From Aestuariibaculum sediminum (GTDB taxonomy: Bacteria; Bacteroidota; Bacteroidia; Flavobacteriales; Flavobacteriaceae): 64,000 nt of DNA. The position numbers were made by a program, and so were the translations under genes. The stretch covers positions 554,172-618,171 of the forward strand of contig NZ_JACVXB010000002.1 in assembly GCF_014596945.1 (NCBI RefSeq), read 5' to 3'. This document shows, one piece after another, positions 1-9,884 of the stretch. Position 1 is the first letter of the stretch. The number at the start of each line of letters is the position of its first letter. The notes under the pieces are model-generated. The model had not been told where the DNA came from, ran no database searches, and worked only from the letters and a program-made list of their open reading frames with translations.

Positions 1-1
1 A

Positions 2-436
2 GTTAATTGGCAGCATGATTTAGTTAACGGAAAATACAAGCGTAAGAAAGATTCCAAAGGTGATTTTTTACCAGAATACAATTGGGTTTGGTCGCCTATT
101 GGAGTTATAAACATGCACGAACCCGAAAAATGGGGTTATGTCTATTTTTCATCAAAAGCGATTGGAGAAACCGATAGTTTTGAAATTCCTAAAGATGAAA
201 AAATTAAATGGGCATTGTTTAGCCTTTACCGGGCACAACGAGCCTATAAAAATGAACATAAAGTATGGGCATCAAACTTCAATGATCTTAACAATTCGGA
301 AATTGTAATAGATGGAGAAACTTTAAAACCTTCCTTAGAAAATCATTCTACAGGTTATAATATTTCTATAAAAAGTCCTTTTTCAGGAAAAACAATAATT
401 ATTACAGAAGATGGGACATTAAAAATGAAGCCCTAA
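2..436 (+). CDS. Carbohydrate-binding family 9-like protein, C-terminal part
   Basis: The reading frame is open from the first bases, so the gene starts upstream of the window and only its last 144 codons are present. The segment WVWSPIGVINMHEPEKWGYV, just before and after base 113, is the typical end of the CBM9-like domain found in secreted Bacteroidota proteins; the tail after it is less conserved. Such proteins are thought to bind sugars at the cell surface and have no known catalytic role in this form. It is followed after 57 bases by a GH18 gene on the same strand and is probably part of the same glycan-use operon. Family assignment is from motif memory; what the missing N-terminal part holds is unknown. 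Confidence 0.7.
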   Translation, partial: VNWQHDLVNGKYKRKKDSKGDFLPEYNWVWSPIGVINMHEPEKWGYVYFSSKAIGETDSFEIPKDEKIKWALFSLYRAQRAYKNEHKVWASNFNDLNNSEIVIDGETLKPSLENHSTGYNISIKSPFSGKTIIITEDGTLKMKP

Positions 437-493
437 TAATATTCAAAAATAGTTCTTAAAAACCATGATAATGGTTTAATAAAAGTTTAATAC

Positions 494-1669
494 ATGTTAC
501 AGTATAAGAGTCTAAAAAAAATATTTAAATCTAGCGCTTACTTTTTGGTATTTGCAGTATGTTTTTCATGTGTTAATGGCGAACATAAAAATGCACCAAC
601 TCAAGAGACACAAGATAGACATGTTGATGACTTAAAATTAATAGGTTATGTGGCTGGTTATGAGGATTTCGATCCTGCTAATGTGGATGCTTCGAAATTA
701 ACACACATCAATTATGCTTTTGCTAATATTGTTGATGGGAAGGCTAAATTTGAATTAGATATTGACTCGCTGAAAATTACAAAGTTAATAGGTTTAAAGG
801 CGAAAAACCCCGATTTAAAAGTATTGTATTCTGTAGGTGGTTGGGTTTGGTCTGACAAATTTTCGCATATAGCAGCGACTTCTCAGGCGCGAAACAGGTT
901 TGCTAAAAGTTGTGTGGCACTTATTCAAAAATACGGATTTGATGGTGTAGATTTAGATTGGGAATACCCAGGACAACGAGGAGAAGACAATGCATTTCGC
1001 CCTTCCGATAAGGTCAATTTCACACTTCTATTAAAATCGATTCGCGAAGCTTTAGAGATTTTTGGACAAACAAAAGGGAAACATTACTTGTTAACTATCG
1101 CGAGCGGTGCTGATCAGGCTTATATTGATCATACCGAATTAGGAAAGGCACACCAGTATCTCGATTTTATAAATGTTATGTGTTACGATTACTACCATGG
1201 ATGGTTTTTTCAAACTGGACATCATGCCAATCTTTATCCTTCAGATGGTGAGCTTTTTGATGGGAATAGTGGTTTAGAAGCTGTTAATAGACATATAGAA
1301 GCGGGAGTTCCGGCGCATAAATTAGTTATGGGAATACCTTTTTATGGTAGAATGTGGGAGAAGGTTAACCCTGAAAGCAACGGGTTTTATCAGTCAGCAA
1401 TGTCAACGGGAATGATTATACCATATTGGGGTATCATTGAAAAGATTAAGACAGGCGAATACGAGAAACTATACGACGAGTCGGCAAAAGCTTCCTATTT
1501 ATGGAATGCAAAGGATAGTATTTTCATTTCATGGGAAACACCTAAAGATATTAAATTAAAAACCAATTTTATAAAGAACAAAGGACTTGGAGGTGCTATG
1601 TTTTGGGAATATAGTTTAGATTATAATCAGGAACTTTTAAACACCTTGCACGGTAGTATGAAGCAGTAG
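494..1669 (+). CDS. GH18 chitinase-like glycosidase, lipoprotein
   Basis: A 391-residue enzyme expected to hydrolyse beta-1,4 bonds next to GlcNAc by substrate-assisted catalysis. The GH18 signature DGVDLDWEYPG lies at residues 150-160, with E157 as the acid; the SxGG motif is at 113-116 (SVGG) and a substrate-binding MCYDYYHGW motif lies further on. A hydrophobic N-terminus ending in FSC (Cys26) indicates a lipoprotein, probably surface or periplasmic. The DWEYP form is that of true chitinases; endo-beta-N-acetylglucosaminidases of the EndoH/EndoF type usually read DxEY without the Trp. Its neighbours (GH92, GlcNAc-asparaginase, GH20) suggest N-glycans, so the substrate could be either the chitobiose core or chitin oligomers. 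Family is firm, substrate is inference. Confidence 0.88.
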   Translation: MLQYKSLKKIFKSSAYFLVFAVCFSCVNGEHKNAPTQETQDRHVDDLKLIGYVAGYEDFDPANVDASKLTHINYAFANIVDGKAKFELDIDSLKITKLIGLKAKNPDLKVLYSVGGWVWSDKFSHIAATSQARNRFAKSCVALIQKYGFDGVDLDWEYPGQRGEDNAFRPSDKVNFTLLLKSIREALEIFGQTKGKHYLLTIASGADQAYIDHTELGKAHQYLDFINVMCYDYYHGWFFQTGHHANLYPSDGELFDGNSGLEAVNRHIEAGVPAHKLVMGIPFYGRMWEKVNPESNGFYQSAMSTGMIIPYWGIIEKIKTGEYEKLYDESAKASYLWNAKDSIFISWETPKDIKLKTNFIKNKGLGGAMFWEYSLDYNQELLNTLHGSMKQ

Positions 1670-1716
1670 AAAAAACGTAACAAACAACAACCTAACCTAA
1701 TAACTAACTCAATTTT

Positions 1717-2838
1717 ATGAAATCAAAACTAACAATATTGGCTTTAGCCCTATTACTAATGGGATGTGGCCAAAATAAAAAGACTACAGATGAATCTGAC
1801 ACTTCAAGTGTTTCCGTAGTCACAGAAAAGGAGGTCTTTGAATTCGGGGTTTGGACTACGGCAAGCCATAAAAAATCAGATGAAGATTATTTAAAAGAGT
1901 TTGAAAAATATAAAAATGGTGGGATTGATGAAGTCTTAATCAATACAGGCACCGATCCCAAGTTGTTAGAGCGTATTGTACCACTAGCGAAACAAAATGG
2001 TTTAAAAGTACATGCTTGGATCATGGCTATGAACCGTCCTGGAGATACTATTGCATTAAAACACCCCGATTGGTACATGGTAAGCAAGGAAGGTAACTCA
2101 TGTTTCGACACAAGACCCTATGTAGGGTATTACCAATGGCTTTGCCCAACCAGAGAAGCCTCTAGAAATCATGTGTTAGGGTTAGTGGAGGGCTTAGCAA
2201 AGGTAGAAGGAATAGAAAGTGTTCATTTGGATTATATTCGTTTTCCAGATATCTTTTTGCCTATTGGTTTACTGCCTAAATACAATTTAGTACAAGATGA
2301 AGAATTACCGGAATTCGATTTTTGCTATTGCGAAGCATGTATTAGTGCCTTCGAAAAAATACATCACAAAAACCCATTAGAGAGTAAAAATACAGCTATT
2401 GACATGGAATGGAAAAACTTCAGACTTAATGCGATTAAAGCCGTAGTTGATGAAGCCTATCAAATAGCTCACAATAACAACAAAAGGTTAACAGCAGCGG
2501 TATTCCCTTATCCCGAAATGGCAGACCATATGGTACGTCAGCGTTGGGATAAGTGGGATATTGACGAAGTATACCCCATGATTTATCATGGTTTTTATAA
2601 TGAAGAACTAGATTGGATTGGTTATGCTACAAAACAAGGGGTAACCGATGTGGAAAGTGAAAGTATTTCCTTGAACACAGGAATATATATACCAGATTTT
2701 AAATCAGAAAAAGACCTAAAACAAGCCATTATTTACGCTAAAGAAAATGGAGCAAAAGGAGTATCTTTCTTTGACGGCAATGCCATTAGCGATGTTTTTT
2801 TTCAAGTCATAAAAGAGACAAAGGCAAGTTTTAAATAG
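1717..2838 (+). CDS. Putative glycoside hydrolase of GHL10 type, lipoprotein
   Basis: A 373-residue lipoprotein (lipobox LLMGC, Cys17). The fold looks like a TIM barrel of the family 10-like group: a strand with GIDEVLINTG near residue 70, then HAWIMAMNRPG near 100, and the HLDYIRFPD motif near 170, which in this group carries the likely acidic active-site residue. The FCYCEACISAF stretch (cysteines near residues 200-210) resembles a structural metal or disulfide site. Members of this group are annotated only as putative glycosidases; no substrate can be named. The short 47-base gap from the GH18 gene and 10-base gap to the GH92 gene place it in the operon. The leader just upstream is rich in AACCTAACCTAATAACTAAC. 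Confidence 0.65.
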   Translation: MKSKLTILALALLLMGCGQNKKTTDESDTSSVSVVTEKEVFEFGVWTTASHKKSDEDYLKEFEKYKNGGIDEVLINTGTDPKLLERIVPLAKQNGLKVHAWIMAMNRPGDTIALKHPDWYMVSKEGNSCFDTRPYVGYYQWLCPTREASRNHVLGLVEGLAKVEGIESVHLDYIRFPDIFLPIGLLPKYNLVQDEELPEFDFCYCEACISAFEKIHHKNPLESKNTAIDMEWKNFRLNAIKAVVDEAYQIAHNNNKRLTAAVFPYPEMADHMVRQRWDKWDIDEVYPMIYHGFYNEELDWIGYATKQGVTDVESESISLNTGIYIPDFKSEKDLKQAIIYAKENGAKGVSFFDGNAISDVFFQVIKETKASFK

Positions 2839-2848
2839 AAATATTATT

Positions 2849-5089
2849 ATGAAGCGATTTGGTTTAATAGTATTGGCAAGTGCAATGATTTTTATGAGTT
2901 GCACAAAAACCGAAACGGTTAATCCAGTGTCATTAACTTCATTTGTGAATCCTTTTATAGGAACAGATGGTCCTGGTAATACGTATCCGGGAGCTACAGT
3001 ACCATTTGGGATGGTTCAGCTTAGTCCAGATATTGGTATAGGTGGCTGGGATCGAATTGCTGGATATTTTTATCAGGATTCAATAATCACTGGTTTTTCG
3101 CATACGCATTTAACAGGTACTGGTGCTGGTGATCTTTACGATATTTTAGTAATGCCAACTAATAGCCGTTTCAATAAACGCATTGAAGCTAATAATTTCA
3201 AACCATTTTCTAAATTTTCACACCAAAAGGAATCGGCATCACCTGGATACTATCAGGTAGATTTATTGGATTATGGGATAAAAGCAGAATTATCAGCGAC
3301 AGCAAGAACAGGTATTCATAAATATACCTTTCCAAAGGATACGTTAACTCAAATTCATGTGGATTTGGGGTATGCTCTTAACTGGGATGCGCCAACCGAT
3401 ACCTTTATAAAAGTTGTAAATGATAGTGTGATCCAAGGCTACAGAAAATCAACAGGTTGGGCAAAGGATCAACGTATTTATTTTGAAATACAAGTTTCTA
3501 AACCATTTAAATCCTATCAACTCTATTCAAATGATTCTTTAATAAGCCATCAGGCGAAAGGAAAAAACACTAAAATTATTTTAAACTACAGTACTCAAGC
3601 AAATGAGGTTGTGGTTTTAAGAACGGGTCTCTCTACGGCAAGCATCGATGGCGCTCACCAATCCTTAGAAAAAGAAGCAAAGCATTTCAATTTTGAACAA
3701 TATAAAGCCGATGCCAAGGCTATTTGGGAAAAACAACTTGAAAAAATAGAGGTAGTAACAAATAATACCACTAATAAACATATTTTCTACAGTATGTTAT
3801 ATCAATCTATGTTAGCGCCAACCTTATTAAGTGATTATAATAATGAGTATAAAGGTGCTAATGATATAACAATGACCGCTAATGGATTTAATCGTTATGA
3901 TACGTTTTCGTTGTGGGATACATTCCGCGCTGCACATCCTTTGTATACAATATTGCACCCTGATCGCGTATCCGATATGATTTATTCCTTGTTAGCACAT
4001 TATAGTGAAACAGGTTTGTTACCTGTATGGTCTATGCAGGGAAATGAAACCAATATGATGATTGGAAATCATGCGATTCCTGTTATTGTAGATGCATATT
4101 TTAAGGGTATTAAAGGAATAGACGCCGATCTGGCTTACGAGGCTTGTAAAATTAGCTCTATGGTTGATAGCCGTCAATTAGATGCCTATAAAACTTTAGG
4201 ATATGTTCCAGTTGATGATGAACATGAAAACTGGTCTGTTTCTAAAACTTTGGAATACGCATATAATGATTGGTGTGTTGCCCAGTTCGCAAAGGCTTTA
4301 AACAAAACCGATGATTATAATTATTTTTTAAAACGCTCTGAAAATTGGCGAAATGTTTATGATCCTGAAAGCACTTTTATGCGTCCTAAATTTAATAATG
4401 GTATCTTTGTAGAACCCTTTGTTCCTAAAGAATACACGACTTACTTTTGTGAAAGTAATGCCTGGCATTATATGTGGTCGGTACCGCAAAATGTAGAAGG
4501 TTTAATTCAAGAGTTGGGAGAAGATGCTTTCGATAAAAAACTAGATTCGATGTTTTCTTTGGCGCCACTACCAACCGATAAACTACCCATTTTTAGTACT
4601 GGGATGATTGGCCAGTATGCCCACGGTAATGAGCCAAGTCACCATGTAGCGTATTTGTATGATTATATTGGTAAACCATGGAAAACCCAGGAGAGAGTTA
4701 GGCAAATTTTGAATACACAGTATAAAAATGAACCTAAAGGACATTGTGGTAATGAAGATTGTGGGCAAATGTCATCTTGGTATGTATTAAGTAGTTTAGG
4801 GTTTTATCCTGTAAATCCGGCACAAGGAATTTACGCATTTGGTTCGCCAATCTTTGATAAAGCGATAATACATTTAGAATCTGGTAAGGATTTTGTGGTA
4901 GAAGCTGAAAATAGCTCAAATGAGAATAAGTTCATTCAATCCATTATATTAAACGGAAAAGAAATTCATCGAAATTATATAGAACATAAAGAGATTATGA
5001 ACGGAGGTCAACTCCGATTTGTGATGGGGTCGAAACCTAATAAACAAACAAAATATAGCATGGCGTTATCGTCGAAGATTTACAAATAA
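2849..5089 (+). CDS. GH92 exo-alpha-mannosidase (first of three), lipoprotein
   Basis: A 746-residue calcium-dependent inverting alpha-mannosidase of family GH92, which trims mannose from high-mannose N-glycans or mannans. The N-terminal signature FVNPFIGTDGPGNTYPGATV begins near residue 31, after a lipoprotein signal ending in FMSC (Cys18). Other family motifs are ETNMMIGNHAIPVIVDAY, the likely general-acid segment CESNAWHYMW, GNEPSHHVAYLYDY and the metal/base segment CGNEDCGQMSSWYV near the C-terminus. Length is normal for the family. Linkage specificity (alpha-1,2, 1,3 or 1,6) cannot be read from sequence by eye. It lies between the GHL10-like gene and the asparaginase gene, with gaps of 10 and 7 bases. 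Confidence 0.93.
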   Translation: MKRFGLIVLASAMIFMSCTKTETVNPVSLTSFVNPFIGTDGPGNTYPGATVPFGMVQLSPDIGIGGWDRIAGYFYQDSIITGFSHTHLTGTGAGDLYDILVMPTNSRFNKRIEANNFKPFSKFSHQKESASPGYYQVDLLDYGIKAELSATARTGIHKYTFPKDTLTQIHVDLGYALNWDAPTDTFIKVVNDSVIQGYRKSTGWAKDQRIYFEIQVSKPFKSYQLYSNDSLISHQAKGKNTKIILNYSTQANEVVVLRTGLSTASIDGAHQSLEKEAKHFNFEQYKADAKAIWEKQLEKIEVVTNNTTNKHIFYSMLYQSMLAPTLLSDYNNEYKGANDITMTANGFNRYDTFSLWDTFRAAHPLYTILHPDRVSDMIYSLLAHYSETGLLPVWSMQGNETNMMIGNHAIPVIVDAYFKGIKGIDADLAYEACKISSMVDSRQLDAYKTLGYVPVDDEHENWSVSKTLEYAYNDWCVAQFAKALNKTDDYNYFLKRSENWRNVYDPESTFMRPKFNNGIFVEPFVPKEYTTYFCESNAWHYMWSVPQNVEGLIQELGEDAFDKKLDSMFSLAPLPTDKLPIFSTGMIGQYAHGNEPSHHVAYLYDYIGKPWKTQERVRQILNTQYKNEPKGHCGNEDCGQMSSWYVLSSLGFYPVNPAQGIYAFGSPIFDKAIIHLESGKDFVVEAENSSNENKFIQSIILNGKEIHRNYIEHKEIMNGGQLRFVMGSKPNKQTKYSMALSSKIYK

Positions 5090-5096
5090 AAGAATC

Positions 5097-6113
5097 ATGT
5101 CAAACAGAAGAAATTTTATAAAAACATCCGTTTTAGGAACACTTGGAGCCTCAACCTTAATAAGTTGTAAAGAAGAATCAAAAGCTAGTGCAATTGCACC
5201 CGAAACTTCGGTAAAAAAAGGTAGCAAACCATTAATTATTTCAACATGGAATCACGGGTTACCAGCTAATGAAGAAGCATGGAATCAACTTAAAGCAGGA
5301 AAATCCAGCTTAGATGCTATTGTTGCTGGTGTCGGAATTCCTGAAGCAGATCCTAAAGTGCGAAGTGTGGGCTACGGTGGTTTTCCTGACCGTGAAGGTA
5401 AAGTTACGCTAGATGCTTGTATTATGGATTCTAATAGCGATTGTGGATCGGTATCTTTTCTTCAAAATATTAAACACCCGATAGCGGTAGCTCAGCGTGT
5501 TTTGGAAAATACACCTCATGTTATGTTAACTGGTGAAGGTGCATTACAATTTGCTTTGGAAGAAGGTTTTAAGGAAGAAAATCTATTAACTGAAGCCTCA
5601 GAAAAGGATTGGAAAAACTGGTTGGAAAAATCGAAGTATCAGCCTGTAATTAATATAGAAAATCACGATACCATAAGTATGTTGGTTATCGATGAGAATG
5701 GCGATATTACCGGAGGTTGTACTACAAGTGGAGCAGCTTGGAAAATGCATGGTCGTGTGGGAGATTCTCCTATTATAGGCGCAGGATTATTTCTAGATAA
5801 TGAAGTCGGTGCCGCTGCCGCAACAGGATTAGGAGAAGCCGTAATTCGTACTGCCGGAAGTGCAATGGTTGTCGAGTTAATGCGTCAAGGAAAGTCACCA
5901 AATGAAGCTTGTAAAGAAATTGTAGAGCGCATTTACAATAAGCATAAAAATCACAAGGATATGGAGTATCTTCAAGTTGGTTTTATAGCAGTGAATAAAA
6001 ATGGAGAATATGGAGGTTACAGTTTACGTTCAGGATTTAACTATGCGGTTTATGATGAAGAAAATGGAAACAGAATGGAAGATTCTAAATTTAAAATGAC
6101 CTGGGATAATTAA
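5097..6113 (+). CDS. N4-(beta-N-acetylglucosaminyl)-L-asparaginase (glycosylasparaginase)
   Basis: A 338-residue Ntn-hydrolase that cleaves the bond between asparagine and the first GlcNAc of an N-glycan. The proenzyme self-cleaves before a threonine that becomes the nucleophile; the expected site is the Asp191-Thr192 pair in NHDTISMLV. Downstream GGCTTSGAAWKMHGRVGDSP and the GAGLFLDNEVGAAAATGLGE segment match the substrate-binding region of the family. The N-terminus NRRNFIKTS followed by a hydrophobic stretch and ISC (Cys24) suggests Tat export, possibly as a lipoprotein. Its presence inside a cluster with mannosidases and hexosaminidase is the strongest sign that the locus targets N-linked glycans. 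It begins 7 bases after the GH92 stop codon. Confidence 0.9.
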   Translation: MSNRRNFIKTSVLGTLGASTLISCKEESKASAIAPETSVKKGSKPLIISTWNHGLPANEEAWNQLKAGKSSLDAIVAGVGIPEADPKVRSVGYGGFPDREGKVTLDACIMDSNSDCGSVSFLQNIKHPIAVAQRVLENTPHVMLTGEGALQFALEEGFKEENLLTEASEKDWKNWLEKSKYQPVINIENHDTISMLVIDENGDITGGCTTSGAAWKMHGRVGDSPIIGAGLFLDNEVGAAAATGLGEAVIRTAGSAMVVELMRQGKSPNEACKEIVERIYNKHKNHKDMEYLQVGFIAVNKNGEYGGYSLRSGFNYAVYDEENGNRMEDSKFKMTWDN

Positions 6114-6147
6114 TAGCTAAAAAAACATCAAAAACAAACATAAACAA

Positions 6148-8481
6148 ATGATAAAAATCAATTATTTAAAAACTATGGTTCTCGGTATGGGACTTTTGGT
6201 GGCTTCTTGTCAATCCAAACAAGTTCAGTTTACTGAGGCTGATATTCAAATAATTCCTAAGCCAGCTCAAGTAACATTAAATTCAGGTAGTTTTGAATTT
6301 AATGGTGATACAAAAATAGTAGTTAGTAGCGATGAACAATTACAAGCTTCAGAAGTATTGTTACAAGCATTACAATCGGCTGCAAATTTAAAGTTGGAGG
6401 TGGTAAAAGAGAAACCAGCTACAAATTACATTACCTTTAAAACTAATGAAACTTTAGGTAAAGAAGCTTACAATTTAACTGTAGCCAATGGTTTTATTGA
6501 AATAGAAGCAAACGGTTTTTCTGGAGAACTTTATGCCATGGAAACCTTACGTCAATTATTACCATCAAAAATAGAAAGTAATTCTGTTGTTGAAGGAACA
6601 GACTGGATTATTCCAAATATTAGTATAACAGACGAACCTCGATTCGAATGGCGTGGATTGATGTTAGATGTTTCGCGTCATTTTTTTCAAAAAGAGTATG
6701 TTTTAAAAACGATAGATCGTTTAGCATACCTTAAAATGAACACTTTACATTTACATTTAGTAGATGACCAAGGGTGGCGTATTGAGATTAAACAATATCC
6801 AAAACTTACCGAGGTAGGGGCGTATCGAGTAGATCAGGAAAATAAAGCTTGGAATGCAAGGCCTACACCAGAATTGGGAGAGAAAGCAACATATGGTGGG
6901 TTTTACACACAAGATGATATTAAAGAAATTGTAGCCTATGCTCAAAAACGAGGTATTAATGTAGTGCCTGAAATAGAAATGCCAGCCCATGTTACAAGTG
7001 CTATCGCGTCTTATCCTGAGTTTTCTTGTTTAGAAAAACCAGTGATGGTACCATCAGGAGGTTTATGGCCGATTACCGATATTTTCTGTGCAGGAAAAGA
7101 TTCTACTTTCGAATTTTTACAAAACGTATTAATGGAAGTAATGGAGTTATTCCCATCTAAATATATTCATGTTGGTGGAGATGAAGCCACTAAAACCAAT
7201 TGGAAAACGTGTCCGCATTGTCAAAGCCGAATGAAAACTGAAGGACTTGAGAATGTAGAAGAATTACAAAGTTATTTCATAAAAAGAATGGAGCGCTTTG
7301 TAAGTTCAAAAGGACGAATATTAATTGGTTGGGATGAAATTCTTGAAGGCGGTTTAGCACCTGGAGCAACAGTTATGAGTTGGCGCGGTGTTAAAGGTGG
7401 ATTAGAGGCTTCGGCTGAAGGACATGATGTGGTTATGACACCTGGTTCTCATTGTTATTTCGATCATTATCAAGGGCCAATGGATTCTGAACCCTTAGCT
7501 TGGGGTGGTTACTTACCGTTGTCTAAAGTGTATCAATTTGATCCTGTGGTTGAAGAGATGACTGAAGAGCAAGCGAAACATGTACTTGGAGGTCAGGCTA
7601 ACTTATGGTCAGAATATATCCCGACTACAGACCAATCTGAATATATGATTTTTCCTAGAGTTGTTGCCCTCTCTGAAACACTTTGGAGTCCTAAAGACAA
7701 TAGAAACTGGGATGAATTTACACCACGTTTAGAAAATATGTTAGAGCGGTATGAATACCAAGGTATAAATTATGCGAAAAGCGCATACACTCTTAGGGCT
7801 AATGCTACAGTTAATGATACAACAAAAGTTGTGGCAATTTCTCTTAACAATGAATTTCCTAATCCTGATATTCGTTATGTATTGAACGATGGGGTGTTAG
7901 ACAAAGATGCTATTCAATATACCGGACCAATTGAAATTAATAAAACAACAACGGTTAAAGCTTCATTATTCGAAAATGGAAAGCCGGTTGGAAAAGTGTT
8001 TGAAAAAACATTTAACTATCATAAAGCTGTAAGTAAACCTGTTGAGTATTTAACTAAGTACAGCGATAGTTACAAAGGAGCGGGAACTACAAATATGGTA
8101 AATGTATTGCGAGGTACAAAAAACTTTCATGATGGCCAGTGGCAAGCGTGGATTGGTAATGATATGGAATTGATTATCAATTTAGAAGCATCTGAAGAAA
8201 TAAGTGAGGTAACTGTAGGTACTATGGAAAGTCAGGGACCTGGAATATATTTCCCAACTAAAATAGAAGTGTTTACATCTAATGATGAAGGTAAGACTTT
8301 CAACCGTGTTGGTGTTATTGAAAGACCCGCTGAAGTTAGCGGAAATGTGGAGCTAAAAGATTTCACCATAGCGTTCGAAAAACAAAAAGCAACTCATGTA
8401 AAAGTGGTAGCAGAAAGTTTGAAAAAAACACCTAAAAATGGTTCAGGTTGGTTATTTGTCGATGAAATTATAGTTAACTAA
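6148..8481 (+). CDS. GH20 beta-N-acetylhexosaminidase with C-terminal binding modules
   Basis: A 777-residue exo-enzyme that removes terminal GlcNAc or GalNAc. It has a lipoprotein signal (LVASC, Cys21), an N-terminal GH20b domain (about 30-160), and a catalytic barrel with HLHLVDDQGW at 201-210 and the catalytic pair Asp345-Glu346 in HVGGDEA. From about residue 550 there is a chitobiase-type C-terminal segment and then a discoidin-like domain, ending in SGWLFVDEIIVN. The same two-part C-terminal module occurs in the proteins encoded at 14753 and 15548. It probably removes GlcNAc from complex N-glycan antennae or chitobiose released by the GH18 enzyme. Family is certain; natural substrate is inference. 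Confidence 0.94.
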   Translation: MIKINYLKTMVLGMGLLVASCQSKQVQFTEADIQIIPKPAQVTLNSGSFEFNGDTKIVVSSDEQLQASEVLLQALQSAANLKLEVVKEKPATNYITFKTNETLGKEAYNLTVANGFIEIEANGFSGELYAMETLRQLLPSKIESNSVVEGTDWIIPNISITDEPRFEWRGLMLDVSRHFFQKEYVLKTIDRLAYLKMNTLHLHLVDDQGWRIEIKQYPKLTEVGAYRVDQENKAWNARPTPELGEKATYGGFYTQDDIKEIVAYAQKRGINVVPEIEMPAHVTSAIASYPEFSCLEKPVMVPSGGLWPITDIFCAGKDSTFEFLQNVLMEVMELFPSKYIHVGGDEATKTNWKTCPHCQSRMKTEGLENVEELQSYFIKRMERFVSSKGRILIGWDEILEGGLAPGATVMSWRGVKGGLEASAEGHDVVMTPGSHCYFDHYQGPMDSEPLAWGGYLPLSKVYQFDPVVEEMTEEQAKHVLGGQANLWSEYIPTTDQSEYMIFPRVVALSETLWSPKDNRNWDEFTPRLENMLERYEYQGINYAKSAYTLRANATVNDTTKVVAISLNNEFPNPDIRYVLNDGVLDKDAIQYTGPIEINKTTTVKASLFENGKPVGKVFEKTFNYHKAVSKPVEYLTKYSDSYKGAGTTNMVNVLRGTKNFHDGQWQAWIGNDMELIINLEASEEISEVTVGTMESQGPGIYFPTKIEVFTSNDEGKTFNRVGVIERPAEVSGNVELKDFTIAFEKQKATHVKVVAESLKKTPKNGSGWLFVDEIIVN

Positions 8482-8537
8482 AACCTGAAAATTTTAAGGC
8501 ATTTTTATTCAAATAAATTCAAAATAAAAACATACAA

Positions 8538-9872
8538 ATGAAATACATAAAACGCTATATCGCTTTAGGATTGTTTTTATCCTTATTAGCTTTCAAAAAT
8601 GAGGCTCAGGCACAAGAGCAAAGTAAAGAAGACCGTATGGCCTGGTTTAAAGATGCCAAGCTGGGCATTTTTATTCACTGGGGTATTTATGCTGTAAACG
8701 GAATTGACGAATCATGGTCATTTCATAATGGATATATTTCGCATGAAGATTACATGCAGCAATTAAATGGTTTTACAGCCAAAAAATACGATCCTGAATA
8801 TTGGGCTAAACTTATAAAAGAAAGTGGCGCAAAGTACACCGTAATTACCACAAAACACCATGATGGCGTTGCCTTATGGGATACGAAGCAAAGTGATTTA
8901 AACGTGATTGATAAAACACCTGCTAAAAAAGATGTCTTAACCCCATTTGTAAAAGCCGTAAGAAATGAAGGTTTAAAATTAGGGTTATATTATTCTTTAT
9001 TAGATTGGTCATATCCAGATTACCCTAATTTTTTAAGAGACAAAAAACGTTATAAAGAGGACCCCAAGCGTTGGGATAAATTTACCAAATTTAATTTCGG
9101 ACAATTAAAGGAGCTTACGGCTTATAACCCGGATTTATACTGGTTTGATGGCGATTGGGAACAATCTGCAGAAAAATGGAAAGCAAAAGAGATAAGAGAA
9201 ATGCTTTTTAAGGCGACACCATCAACTATCATTAATTCCAGATTACAAGGTTACGGCGATTATGCTACACCAGAACAAGGTGTGCCTGTAAATAAGCCAA
9301 AAGACAAATATTGGGAATTATGTATGACTATGAATAACTCATGGGGGTATCAACCAAACGATACAAAATACAAAAGCGTAAATCAAATCATTCGCATTTT
9401 TGTAGATTGTATAAGTATGGGTGGAAACTTATTATTAGATATTGGCCCGAAAGCCGATGGCACGATACCAGAGGAACAAATAGATATTTTAAAAGGTCTG
9501 GGTAAATGGACAAATAAACATGCTGCCGCTATTTATGGTACGCGTGCAGGAATTCCTTTTGGACATTTTAATGGTTATACAGCCTTATCAAAAGATAAAA
9601 CCATATTATATCTGTATGTAGATAATAAACCAAATGGACCGCTATTAATAAAAGGTTTAAAGAATAAGGTGAATCGTGCTTGGGTAGTAGGTAACGGAAC
9701 CAAATTGAAGACCGATGTGGTTGGTAAACTGTATTGGAGTAAAGTTCCTGGATTATTATATATTGATTTACCAGAAGAGGTGCAGGATGAAAATGTTACA
9801 GTAATTGCGCTTCAATTAGATGGAGAAGTTGATTTATACGGAGAATCAGGACAAGTTATAGAAAGTAATTAA
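8538..9872 (+). CDS. GH29 alpha-L-fucosidase (first)
   Basis: A 444-residue retaining alpha-L-fucosidase with an N-terminal signal peptide ending near AQAQ (residue 26). GIFIHWGIYAV (43-53), TTKHHDGVALWDT and the nucleophile segment YWFDGDW (Asp204) are the GH29 signatures. GGNLLLDIGPKADG follows in the second half, as usual. It would remove core or antenna fucose, which blocks glycosylasparaginase when attached to the first GlcNAc. It stands 12 bases before the DUF1553 gene, so the five-gene cytochrome block directly follows it in the same transcript. Confidence 0.93.
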   Translation: MKYIKRYIALGLFLSLLAFKNEAQAQEQSKEDRMAWFKDAKLGIFIHWGIYAVNGIDESWSFHNGYISHEDYMQQLNGFTAKKYDPEYWAKLIKESGAKYTVITTKHHDGVALWDTKQSDLNVIDKTPAKKDVLTPFVKAVRNEGLKLGLYYSLLDWSYPDYPNFLRDKKRYKEDPKRWDKFTKFNFGQLKELTAYNPDLYWFDGDWEQSAEKWKAKEIREMLFKATPSTIINSRLQGYGDYATPEQGVPVNKPKDKYWELCMTMNNSWGYQPNDTKYKSVNQIIRIFVDCISMGGNLLLDIGPKADGTIPEEQIDILKGLGKWTNKHAAAIYGTRAGIPFGHFNGYTALSKDKTILYLYVDNKPNGPLLIKGLKNKVNRAWVVGNGTKLKTDVVGKLYWSKVPGLLYIDLPEEVQDENVTVIALQLDGEVDLYGESGQVIESN

Positions 9873-9884
9873 AATAAAAATTCC

